64,000 nucleotides of DNA from Primula veris (Eukaryota > Streptophyta > Magnoliopsida > Ericales > Primulaceae). The stretch's first letter is position 1, and every line of letters begins with the position of its first letter. Below are positions 1-10,410 of this stretch, piece after piece. Position numbers and translations under genes: made by a program. The DNA lies in contig OY821740.1 of the NCBI GenBank assembly GCA_963682055.1, forward strand, positions 32,628,795 through 32,692,794, given 5' to 3'. The notes beneath the pieces were generated by a model. That model saw only the letters and a list, made by a program, of their open reading frames with translations, was not told where the DNA came from and made no database searches.

Positions 1-3000
1 CTGAACTAAACTTTCTAACAAAAAACAGTCTGAACTAAACAGTCTGACAAAAACACAATTGATCATTTTTTAAAAAGAGTGAGCTATATAAAAAAGAACT
101 AAAAACAGTCTGAACAGTCTATAAAAACAGTCTGAACTAAATTTAAAAAGAGTCCAAGCTATATAAAAGTATCATAAATACAAAACAGTCTTCATTAAAA
201 CAATTCATACTGTTTTAAACAGTCTGAGGTAAATGTAAAGAGTGTGAGACCTAATTGTATCATAAACACAAAAATAAAAAGAGTCTGACTTACAATGGTC
301 CATTTGCGTTGTGAATTTCTTGAATTTTGCTGAAGATGTTGTCAGGGAGCTTTGTTGTGATATCATTCTCGTTTTTATTTGTGATGATATCGTGTGCTCT
401 CTCTGTTTTGTCCGGTACATGGTCTACTAGACTACTGAAGTCGATTTGTGGGAAATAGCCTTCGTCACCTTGGTCGTCCAGTACAGGAGTTTTCTTTTTT
501 GATGCTCTCCCTTTTGCTGTTCGTCCACCCTTTGGTTTTTTATTTGGTTTTTCCAACAACGGCTCAGGAGCGCCTACGTCTGCGACCATTTCAGACTTGT
601 CATCTTGATCAGCTTGCTTACGTTTCCGTAGCTGGTTCTCATTTTCTTGGATTTTTGTTGGAGAGTCTATTTTACTTGGTGTGTACTTCACTGGTGGTCT
701 CCTATCTGTTCTTGCTCTGATACGGAGAATGTTGGATCCCGGACCATCATACTCATAACCGAGTCTTTCCAGAATTTCTTTGCGGATTAAATCTAGCTGT
801 GGAGTCTGTATATCCGCATTTAGGAGAGCATCAGTTATAACTTCATCGATTCGGCACTTTTGTGAGTAGTCGTGTGCCGCATACACCTGTGCATCATTGT
901 ATAGCCCTTCTTTTAGCTCATGTTCCCCTGCAACAATAGGAGGAAAAATAGTCTGAATAATTCATTGAAATAATACAGTCTGATTATGATAGTAATAATA
1001 CAGTCTGAGGTTTCTATTTGATATATTTCATTGAAAGAAGAATTTACTAAGCAAAAGAAAGGGATTCAGACTGTTTTTAATAATACATTACGAATGATAG
1101 TAACAATACAGTCTGAGATTTTAATAATATATTTTCAGACTGTTTTTAGTAATACAATATGAATGAAAATAGTTGCATTAATATTCAAATAATTTTTGTA
1201 TTATTCAGACTCTTTTTACAGTTTTGTACTGTAATAATTCAAAAACAGTCTGAATAATTCATTGAAATAATACAGTCTGATTTATGATAGTAATAATACA
1301 GTCTGAGGTTTCTAGTTGATATATTTCATTTAAACAAATTTACTAAGCAAAATAAAGGGATTCAGACTGTTTTTAATAATACATTACGAATGATAGTAAC
1401 AATACAGTCTGAGATTTTAATAATATATTTTCAGACTGTTTTTAGTAATAGAATATGAATGCAAAATAGTTTATATGATTACAATAGAGGTACTCTACCT
1501 TTACCTTGTAGGTCTTCCTCAAGCTGCTTTTTTTCATTCTCCAATTTTTCCATTCTTTGCTTCATCTCGACTTCTTTGTTTCGCATTTTATTTTTTTCTA
1601 CATCTGCCTCTTGCTGGAGATCAGAGACAATTCTTTGGTATTTGGTGATCATCTCCTCCTTTTCTATAACACAAACAGTCTGACTTAGGGAAACCAAGCT
1701 AATGGAAAAAAAATTAGACAAGAGAGGAAGAGTTTGAATTGCATTTTATGGCGTTTACCTTTTATTTCCTTCTCGAGCATTTTCTTTTCCTCAACCATTT
1801 GTTCAATCTTTTGTTTCCACTCAGGTACCCACTTGGACTTTAATCTTTCTTCTAAAGCCAAAGATTTCCCAAGGTCGTTGATGCTTTTCTGCATTGTGGT
1901 TGTTAGGTCTTTATACTCTTTAATTTGCAAAATTGCCTCATCTAGGTTTTTCTGCAATTCAGCCACTTTGGTCTCTTCTTTTTCGGACTCTTCTTCTCTC
2001 CTCTCTTCGTGAATTGGACTTTCATTCACATGCATATCATCGGCACTGTAATTATAACAGCCACCACCTCCAGAGGGACCTCCCTCGTCATATTCGGTGC
2101 TCTTAGATGTTCCCATTATTTCATTGAATTTTGGAGTTTTTGGTGTTCCGAATTGTTTCCGAAGGGAGATGGTAAAATTGTTGTCTGACTCATTTTCGCT
2201 CTCAGAGTCTTCTTCTGTGTTTTCCGAGCCTTCATTTTCAGAGTTTTCCAAGCCTTCCTCTTCTGTTGAACTAGAGTAAACATTCTGAGGATCTTCAACA
2301 TCTTCGTCTATCTCTTTCTCCAACTCCTCATCTGTTAATCGCTTTGGTTTCGGAGGTAGCTTCTTTTTACCATCATAAATAACGAGGTTTTTTGATTGTT
2401 TTCTACATCCCTATGATGATAATTTAAAGAATGAAAAGGTTTTTAGAAGCAATTGTATAGATAGAATAAAAACAGTCTACAATTGTATAGAAATAGTGTT
2501 ATACCTTTTCATTGCACAGGTCTACAATTGTGAACCTTGAGGAACACAACTTGAAGAATGAAAAGACGTCCCATTTGACACACAAAGCCTTTGTGGATGC
2601 TTCTTTTGTCATGTCCGGTTTTGAAATATTGAACTTTTCAAGGATGACATACTGTACAGATGGAAATACAGTTTTTAAGAATACAGTCTGAGATTTAAAT
2701 GATAGTAACAATACAGTCTGATTTTTAATAATATATTTTCAGACTGTTTTTACAGTTTTTGTAAAAACAGTCTGAGATAGATAGAGCAATAATATATTGT
2801 CTTAAATGATTCAGACTGTTTTTTAAATGATTCAGACTGTTTTTTAGTATATTGTCTTAAATGATAGTAACAATACATTATGAGATTTAATAATATATTA
2901 TTCAGACTGTTTTTAGTATTATTCAGACTGTTTTTACAGTTTTGTAAAAACAGTCTGAGATTCTTTTGTCATGTCCGGGTTTGAAATATTGAACTTTTCA

Positions 3001-5081
3001 AGGATGACATACTGTACAGATGGAAATACAGTATTTAAGAATACAGTCTGAGATTTAAATGATAGTAACAATACAGTGTGATTTTTAATAATCTATTTTC
3101 AGACTGTTTCTAGTATTATTCAGACTCTTTTTACAGTTTTTGTAAAAACAGTCTGAGATAGATAGAGCAATAATATATTGTCTTAAATGATTCAGACTGT
3201 TTTTTAAATGATTCAGACTGTTTTTTAAATGATTCAGACTGTTTTTTAAATGATTCAGACTGTTTTTTAGTATATTGTCTTAAATGATAGTAACAATACA
3301 TTATGAGATTTAATAATATATTATTCAGACTGTTTTTAGTATTATTCAGACTGTTTTTACAGTTTTGTAAAAACAGTCTGAGATTTTTTGATATTTTTTA
3401 AACATACTGAGATTTAATACAGTCTGATTTATGATAGTAATAATACAGTCTGATTTATAATGGAAATAAATAAAGAGTCTGATGTAATAATAAACAACTT
3501 AAGAACATTATGAACATATAAAAAGAGTACTAACTTATAAAAAAGAGTATGAACTAATAAAAAAAGGTCTTGAGAAGTAATTTTATTGTACCGGTATCGT
3601 GAGTAGACACGTGGACAGTGATCTTGGGTCTTGGTTGTTGAGCGACTCCATAAGCTTCTCATGTATATGAGTTGCCCAATCATATTCCTTTATCTCTTTG
3701 ATGTCACCGGCAACTATTTTCAAGTACCCCAATGCTATGGTCATGCCGCTCACCGTCAAGAAAAATGCATTTAGCATGTACAATGTTACCAGTCGGACGA
3801 CGTCCTCTCTACCAACTTTTGTTGTTAATACCAATGCTTCGTTCAATGCCTTTACGATAGCTGTTTTGGTTAGGTTGGATTTGTTGAGTTTATTTGAAAA
3901 GCATCTTTCAACAAAGCTGTGGTAGGCTTCTTGGTTTTTAGCAAAGCTTGTGAGAGCTATTGGATTTTCAGCATTACCAGAAATTCCATAAATGTCACGC
4001 ACACGGTCTCTCTCTATTGGAACTGTGAATCTACCTAGCTTAAGGGCCTGTGAGTTTCGGTCGTACCTCAAGGCCATCTGGTACAATTCTTTATCACTTT
4101 TCCTAGCCTGGTTAGTGGTTAATTCTCCATTTCTAGAAGCATTGATCAATTCCCAGAACGGACAGTGTTGCTTAACTAATTCAAGTTGTGCCGGATTGAA
4201 ATTTGTTTCGACAAAGAACTTGATTACAGTAACCAGGTTTGATTTGTACTGTATGTTGCCTTTTTTGGTGTTTGTGGTGTCAGATGGTTGGTTTTTGGGG
4301 ATTGTCGAATGTTTGATGGCAATATGTTTCTAAAAACAATAACAAAAAGTATGTAAACAGTCTGTGTAAACTCATGCACATATTAAAATACAGAGAAAGT
4401 AAACAGTCTGAGTATTTTTCCAACATAATCCTATTAGAATATAAAGAGTATGAGTACCAATTTTATTAGAATCGCTAAACATAAAAACAGTCTGAATACT
4501 ATTTTTACCAATTTTATTACGAAAATAACTGAATATAAACAGTCTGAATACGAATTTTATTAGAATCACTAAACATAAACAGTCTGAATACTATTTTTAC
4601 CAATTTTATTACGAAAATAACTGAATATAAACAGTCTGAATACGAATTTTATTAGAATCACTAAACATAAACAGTCTGAATAATATTTTCAACAATTACA
4701 TATAGATCACTAAACAGTCTGAATCACTAAACAGTCTGAATACTTTTTTCCAGGCTGTTTTATGTTTTTATTCCCAAAACAACTGAATATAAACAGTCTG
4801 AATACTTTTTTCCAGGCTGTTTTATGTTTTTATTCCCAAAACAACTGAATATAAACAGTCTGAATAATATTTTCAACAAATATTATTAGAATCGCAATTT
4901 TTATTTAAAAATAGAGTATGAACAATAGAGTATGAACCCTAATTTATATATAAAATGGGTAAACACAATTAATAACCCTAATTTATGTAAAATGTCACTG
5001 AACTTACCCTAATTAAATTAATTTATATATTTTTCAGACTGTTTTAATAAAAACAACGATTAATAAACTTACCTTCACCAT
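1..5081 (-). CDS. Ulp1-fusion MULE gene, left copy, exons 1-6 only (runs off window)
   Basis: This is the second copy of the gene described at 10411-16863, with the same exon structure. Exons on the minus strand are 5081-5073, 4329-3592, 2651-2505, 2410-1759, 1663-1505 and 927-294. The donor after exon 6 (GTAAGT at 293) opens an intron that leaves the window, so the five exons encoding the Ulp1 protease domain are not seen. The six exons are open and in frame. Amino-acid differences from the right copy are few: Glu for Gly in the acidic segment near 2200, Gly for Glu near 2118, and Asp for Gly near 471. Introns differ in motif copy number, notably a 21-bp unit present four times near 3190-3270 but twice in the other copy. 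Whether the protease half is intact cannot be judged from this window. Confidence 0.8.
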
Positions 5082-5355
5082 GTTGTTTTCTGAAATTAAC
5101 GAAGAGAGGTTTTTCAGTTTGATAGCCGGATTTGTTGGCGGTTTAAAGAGAGAAAGTTTCAGGGTTTTCGGAGAGAGAGATGAGAGAGAGAGGAGAGAGA
5201 GAGAAAAAAAGTTTCTGTTTTTTTTAATTGTGTTATGATGACGTCAGCAATTTTTTAATGATGTCAGCAAATGGACCAATCCTTAATTAGTTTCAGTTTC
5301 ATGGACCAATCCTTAAATACTTGTGTTTTCATGGACCAATCCAAAATTTACCCTT
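5082..5355 (-). promoter_or_regulatory. Leader and promoter of the left Ulp1-fusion gene; right end of the element copy
   Basis: Just upstream of the ATG (minus strand) lies a GA-rich tract on the plus strand (about 5149-5210), which would be a CT-rich 5' leader. A perfect palindrome TGACGTCA, the classic bZIP/TGA-factor core, is at 5239-5246, followed by a partial copy TGATGTCA near 5259. Three copies of TGGACCAATCC (about 5273, 5313 and 5332) close the element and contain CCAAT on the plus strand. Apart from one copy near 5379, just past the end, the CAGTCTG motif is absent here. The promoter function is inferred from position. Confidence 0.55.
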
Positions 5356-6350
5356 ATAATAAACACTGTTTTTTAAAACAGTCTGAATGCAAGAAAAAAA
5401 CAGTATGAAGTATTGAATTTTAATAATAAACGCAATTGATCTCTAAAAACCTAACCAAAACATGCATTGTGTTACAGAAAACAGTCTGAGTTATTATATA
5501 ACAAGAAATACAGTAGCTCAGACTGTTTATTAATAACTCAGACTGTTTTCTGTAACTCTTGAATACAATAGCTCAAACTGTTTTTTTAAAACAGTCTGAA
5601 TAAATCATACATTGTGTTAGAAAATTCTGATTTATTATTTATTATAATAAATCTCTAAAACCTAAATTCAGCAAAGCAATTTGAGCTAAACTCAGCAAGA
5701 AAAACGAAGCTAGCAATAAAAAAACAGTTTGAAGAGAGAGAACCTGTCTGTCGAGAGAGAGAGATATACAGAAATTTGATAAAATTCGTTCAGTGAGAGA
5801 GATATACAGCTAATAGTGTATATAGATGGTTTAGAGAGAGAGATGGAGAGAAACGGTTTAGAGAGAGAGAGATAGATACAACTGTTTAAAAAAACAGAAT
5901 ATGTATAGTATATATATAGTGGACCAATCCTTAATTAGTTTCATAAATAATGGACCAATCCTTAAATGAATTTTATAGCTGGACCAATCCTTAAATACTT
6001 TTGTTTTCGTGGACCAATCCTTAATTTTCTCTTATTATAATAATTCAGACTGTTCTGTATGATTTTGTATTGTTAAAATTCAAGAGTTCATACTGTTTTT
6101 TCTTGTATTCGGACTGTTTTTAAAAACAGTCTGAGCTATTTATTCTAGAGTTACAGAAAACAGTCTGAGTTATTATAAACAGTCTGAGCTATTGTATTCT
6201 TATTATATAATAACTCAGACTGTTTTTTGTAACACAATGTAGGTTTTTGTTAGGTTTTTAGAGATCAATTGCGTTTATTATTAAAATTCAATACTTCATA
6301 CTGTTTTTTTCTTGTATTCAGACTGTTTTAAAAAACAGTGTTTATTATAA
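5356..6350. repeat. Inverted repeat pair, about 150-bp arms
   Basis: The arm at 5356-5505 matches the reverse complement of about 6200-6350, including the stretch AGAGATCAATTGCG and the flanking CAGTCTG motifs. The arms enclose about 700 bp with the GA-rich and TGGACCAATCC segments. A transcript crossing both arms could fold back, which is a possible source of double-stranded RNA. Confidence 0.8.
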
Positions 6351-6617
6351 TAATTCAGACTGTTCTGTATGATTTTGTATTGTTAAAATTTAAGAGTTCA
6401 TACTGTTTTTTCTTGTATTCAGACTGTTTTTAAAAACAGTCTGAGCTATTGTATTCTAGAGTTACAGAAAACAGTCTGAGTTATTATAAACAGTCTGAGC
6501 TATTGTATTCTTATTATATAATAACTCAGACTGTTTTTTGTAACACAATGTAGGTTTTTGTTAGGTTTTTAGAGATCAATTGCGTTTATTATTAAAATTT
6601 AATACTTCATACTGTTT
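6036..6617. repeat. Tandem duplication of about 272 bp, 310-bp period
   Basis: Positions 6036-6307 and 6346-6617 are nearly identical and carry the same series of motif copies in the same order. The second copy stops where the transposase start region begins. This shows that motif number grows by local duplication just upstream of the transposase. Confidence 0.85.
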
Positions 6618-6639
6618 TTGTGCACAGGTATTTTTTCTG

Positions 6640-9232
6640 ATGGATTCGTTTGATTTAGTAATGTATTGTCGATATAATGATCAATGTGTCCCTGTTGCTC
6701 TGAATAAGCGTATGACCTATGCGGAGTTATTACATACAATAAGTAATAGGTTTAGCTTGAATTTGGATTCAGTGTCTCTAACCTACTTAGCAATTAGAGA
6801 TGAGCGATGTTTATTGAGATCGGATGATGAGTTGAAAGATATGGTCGCTCTGTTTAACGTGTTGGGAAAAAAAATAGTAGAGATTCTAGTTTTTGTTGGG
6901 ACTGTATCCACTTGCACTGTTGGTACTTCGAAGGAAATAAGTGCTGATTGTTCTGAATTTTCGGATGATGATGATTGGTGTGATGCAGGTTCTAGTTTAG
7001 CTGTTAGGAAGGTTTATAAAACGAGTGAGTGGGCAAACTTGATAACTGGGGTTGGGCAGATTTTTAGTTGTGCTGATCACTTTAGAGAGTCATTACGGAA
7101 ATTTTGTATATATGAAGGTCATGTCCCCTGGTTTGGAAGGAATAACTCGGTTAGGGTGGTCGCTTATTGTGAAGAGAGGGATAGTATTGGCTGTAGCTGG
7201 TACATATATGCTGGTGTGTGGACCTCAGACCAACAATTTAAGATTAGAAAGTTTGAATCACAACATACATGCAAAAAGTTAGCCCCAGGTGCTCTGAACA
7301 AGCATGTAAATAGCAAGCTCATATCGAAAATAATGGATGAATATGTGAGGGAAAATCCAAATTTAGCCCCTTCTGCTATAATATCGCATTTAAGGATTGG
7401 TTATGGGTTGGAGATAAGCTATTATAAAGCTTGGAATGCTGTCCAAATGTCTAGCGGAATGCACAGTGGGGATATCGATGAATCATACAACCAATTAGAA
7501 AGGTATTTTGTGGGTTTAGAATCGACAAATCCTGGGAGTCGCAGTGTCCTGGAACTTGATAAGGATGGGAATGGTTCAAATCAATTCAAAAGGGTATTTT
7601 TCTCTCTTCATGGCTGCATAAAAGGGTTTAGGGATGTTCGCCCCATGCTTTTCATTGACGGAACATTTTTAAAAGGAAAATATAAGGGTGTTTTATTGTC
7701 CGCAGTCGGCAAGAATGGCAATAAAGGTTTGTTTTTCCTTTTTCAAGCTCTTTTTTTGTTTGTTTTTTGTTACATTAATGGTTTATATAACTCAGACTGT
7801 TTTTAAATTTAGTTCAGACTGTTTTGTTATACAAGCCTAAATTGTGTTGTTATCAGACTGTTTTATATACAACTTTTGTTATATCAGACTGTTTTATAAA
7901 AATGTTTTTGTTACCAGATTGTTTTTGTTATCAGACTGTTTTTGTTATCAGATTGTTTTTGTTATCAGACTGTTTTTGTTATCAGACTGTTTTTGATTTT
8001 CAGACTGTTTTTGATTTTCAGACTGTTTTTGATTTTTTTAATGTTACAGGGTTGTATCCACTTGCTTTTGCTATTGTTAGCAGTGAGAATATTGATAATT
8101 GGGGTTGGTTTCTAGAACAACTGAAGTTAACTATAGGTGATGACCGTCCTTTGACATTTTTCTCGGATAGACATATTGGGTTGTTGGATGGTATGTCTCG
8201 GATTTTTCCCAACGCAGACCATTATTACTGTCTACGCCATTTGAAGGATAATTTGAAATTGAAGTTTAGTGGGGGTGATGGAACAAAAAGGACTGAAATT
8301 ATTAATTTGTTGCAAACTTGTGCAACTTCTGCTACAATTCCTTTGTTTGAACAGAATATGAAGTTGTTGCGCAATATGGGGGGTCGTAAAATAGATAAAT
8401 TTATGGAGAATTGCAATCCTATGAAATGGGCCGAAGCATATTGTGTAAAGTCGCGATATGGTGAGACAACTTCCAATGCTGTGGAATCATTCAATAATTG
8501 GATCAATGATATTAGAGAATTACCTATCACTGAACTGATTGATAAGCTAAGATTGAAATTGATGAAATGGTTCGATGAAAGAAGAATCAAAGCAGGTTTG
8601 TGGCAACTCAGACTGTTATGTGAATTCGTGTTTGTCATCATATCAGACTGTTTTTACTAGGTATACGTTTTTAAGAGATTTTTGGTTATGTTTTTTTTTT
8701 TGCAGCAACATGGAAAGGTGTTCTGTGTCCTTTCTACCAAGAAAAATGGGACACATTCATTCACAACGGTCTGTCGTTTTTGGTTGTGAGGTCAGGGTTT
8801 TGGAAATATGAAGTGCTGTCAGCTCCATCCGAATACGTGGACCTGGGACATCGGCAATGCTCATGTCATGAATGGAAGAGGACTGGGTTCCCGTGCCAAC
8901 ATGCAGTTTTGTGTATTTCTAGGGACAAACTGCCTATGGAGAATTTTGTTGAAAAATGGTTCTTTGTGGACATTTATCGAAGTTCGTACAATACGCCAAT
9001 CAACCCAGTCCCTAGTTCTATTTGGCGAGATTCTGAATTGATTAATGAGTCAAACATTAAACCTCCAGAAACATCAAGGCCTCCGGGAAGGCCTCAAAAG
9101 AAGCGTATTCCATCAGGTGGTGAGGCAAATCCAGTCGCGAAAAAGAAGAAAGCTAATCAATGCGGGAGGTGCAAGAAATATGCAAATCATAATCAACGGA
9201 CGTGCAAAGAGAAGCTTTCTTCTGAAGGATGA
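6640..9232 (+). CDS. MULE (MuDR-type) transposase, modelled 719 aa, apparently intact
   Basis: It cuts and rejoins the element ends during transposition and would act in the nucleus. Exons are 6640-7726, 8050-8595 and 8706-9232, all with GT-AG introns in matching phase. The order is: a PB1-like N-terminus (about residues 1-88), a MuDR-type DNA-binding region (about 143-225, with Cys/His residues), the MULE DDE core, a SWIM zinc finger and a C-terminal zinc knuckle. Catalytic residues are Asp340 in FIDGTF, Asp402 in FFSDRH and Glu508 in SNAVES. The SWIM ligands are Cys596, Cys598, Cys608 and His610. The knuckle is Cys697, Cys700, His706, Cys711, one residue longer than the usual spacing. The ATG at 6640 is chosen because the PB1-like domain begins there and an acceptor-like site precedes it; an upstream in-frame start at 6580 is unlikely. 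Both introns are filled with CAGACTG motifs. No frameshift or stop is seen. Confidence 0.92.
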
Positions 9233-10410
9233 TCGTGAATAGATTTTTTAGTTGTATATTAGACTTTTTTTAGTTTTATATGATGTTGGCCTTTTTCAGA
9301 CTGTTTTTAATAATACAGTCTGATTTTATGATATTAATAATACAATATGAGGTTCTTGTATTCATACTGTTTTACAAATCAGTTATTTAGAGTTCTTTTT
9401 ACAGATCAATTGCGTTTTTTTTAGGGTTATTATTATTCTTATTCAGACTGTTTTCAGACTGTTTTAGAGATCAATTGCTGTTATGTTTTTTGTGCACAGG
9501 TATTTTTTCTGATGGATTCGTTTGTGCACAGGTATTTATTCAGACTGTTTACAGTTTTGATTTACAGTTTTATATTAAAAACAGTCTGAGATTATGATTG
9601 TAATACAGACTGTTTATATGTTTTCAGACTGTTTTTAATAATACAGTCTTATTTTTACGATTGTAATAAAGAAAACGAAGAAAACTAGTTACATCAATCA
9701 TCATATTATTCAGACTCTTTTTTATTAGTCAATAGACTTCTTTAAAACAGTCTGAATTGTGAGTAATGAAACAGTCTGAGATTCTTTCTGAAAACAGTAT
9801 GATACTCTAATGAACATAAAAACAGTCTGAGTTTCTAATGATACATGTCATATGATGTTTTTTTAGTATATTGTCGTAAATGATTCAGACTGTTTGTAAT
9901 AATACATTATGATTGATAGTAATAATACAGTCTGAGATTTAATAATATATTTTCAGACTGTTTATATTTCATTGAAATATATTAACGGAAGAAATAAAGT
10001 GAAGCAAACTAGTTACATCAATCATATTATTCAGACTCTTTTTTTTTAGTCAATAGATATCTTTAAAACAGTCTGAATTGTGTGAGTACTGAAACGGTCT
10101 GAGATTCAGACTGTTTATAATAATACAGTATAAATGATAGTAATAATACAGTCTGAGATTTAATAATATTTTTCAGACTGTTTTTTGTAATACAGTATAA
10201 ATACGTTTTTATATGTTTTTAATAATACATTTATGATTGATAGTAATAATACAGTCTTAAGATTCATTGAAAAATATATTGGCGAAAGAAAATGGAAAAG
10301 AAACGAAATCATATTCGAACAAAATAATAGAACTCTTTTCTATTCAGACTGTTTACAAATAATGGAACTATTTTTACATTCAGACTGTTTACAACTAATT
10401 TTTACATTAA
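9233..10410. other. Convergent spacer between the two MULE genes, motif-rich
   Basis: No coding sequence is seen. The spacer holds the 3' ends of both genes and more than twenty copies of CAGWCTG. A direct repeat of about 105 bp lies at about 9665-9770 and 9990-10090, sharing ACTAGTTACATCAATCAT and the following motif run. A fragment of the transposase start region is also present (9492-9537, listed separately). Overlapping transcripts from the two convergent genes could form double-stranded RNA here; this is inference. Confidence 0.75.
9492..9537 (+). repeat. Displaced copy of the transposase start-codon region
   Basis: Positions 9492-9523 match 6620-6651, spanning the presumed leader splice site, the ATG and the first codons (M-D-S-F). 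Its first 14 bases then recur directly at 9524-9537. The open frame ends soon after, so it is not a gene. The upstream stretch with ATCAATTG also resembles the transposase leader. It looks like a small template-switch or repair insertion. Confidence 0.8.

Larger units (their letters stand above)
1..5355. mobile_element. Right-hand part of a second, tandem copy of the same MULE
   Basis: Positions 1-5355 repeat 11802-17136 at very high identity. The offset is 11801 bp up to about position 3100 and 11780 bp after about 3300. Differences seen by eye are a few single bases plus small copy-number changes of motif-bearing units. The homology is already present at base 1, so the copy continues left of the window, where its transposase would be expected. 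Both copies lie in the same orientation, giving a head-to-tail array with a period near 11.8 kb. Such an array can arise by unequal recombination or by insertion of one copy into the end of another. An assembly artefact is unlikely because the copies differ at several positions. Confidence 0.9.
5356..6639 (+). promoter_or_regulatory. Left end of the MULE and upstream region of the transposase
   Basis: This non-coding region is built from rearranged pieces. Segment 5356-5505 is an inverted copy of about 6200-6350. Segment 5700-6031 holds GA-rich tracts and four copies of TGGACCAATCC (about 5921, 5951, 5981 and 6010), like the right end of the element and in the same orientation. Segment 6036-6307 is repeated in tandem at 6346-6617 (310-bp shift). 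CAGWCTG motifs are dense from 6045 onward. Immediately before the start codon, TGTGCACAG at 6619-6627 is a plausible 3' splice site, so a leader intron is possible. The transposase promoter is presumed to lie here, but no TATA box stands out. Confidence 0.6.

Noticed and set aside
448..720. Plus-strand open frame of 90 codons (also at 12249-12521)
   Set aside because: It is the shadow of exon 6 of the minus-strand Ulp1-fusion gene.
3698..4333. Plus-strand open frames (also at 15478-16113)
   Set aside because: They are antisense to exon 2 of the Ulp1-fusion gene and have no domain.
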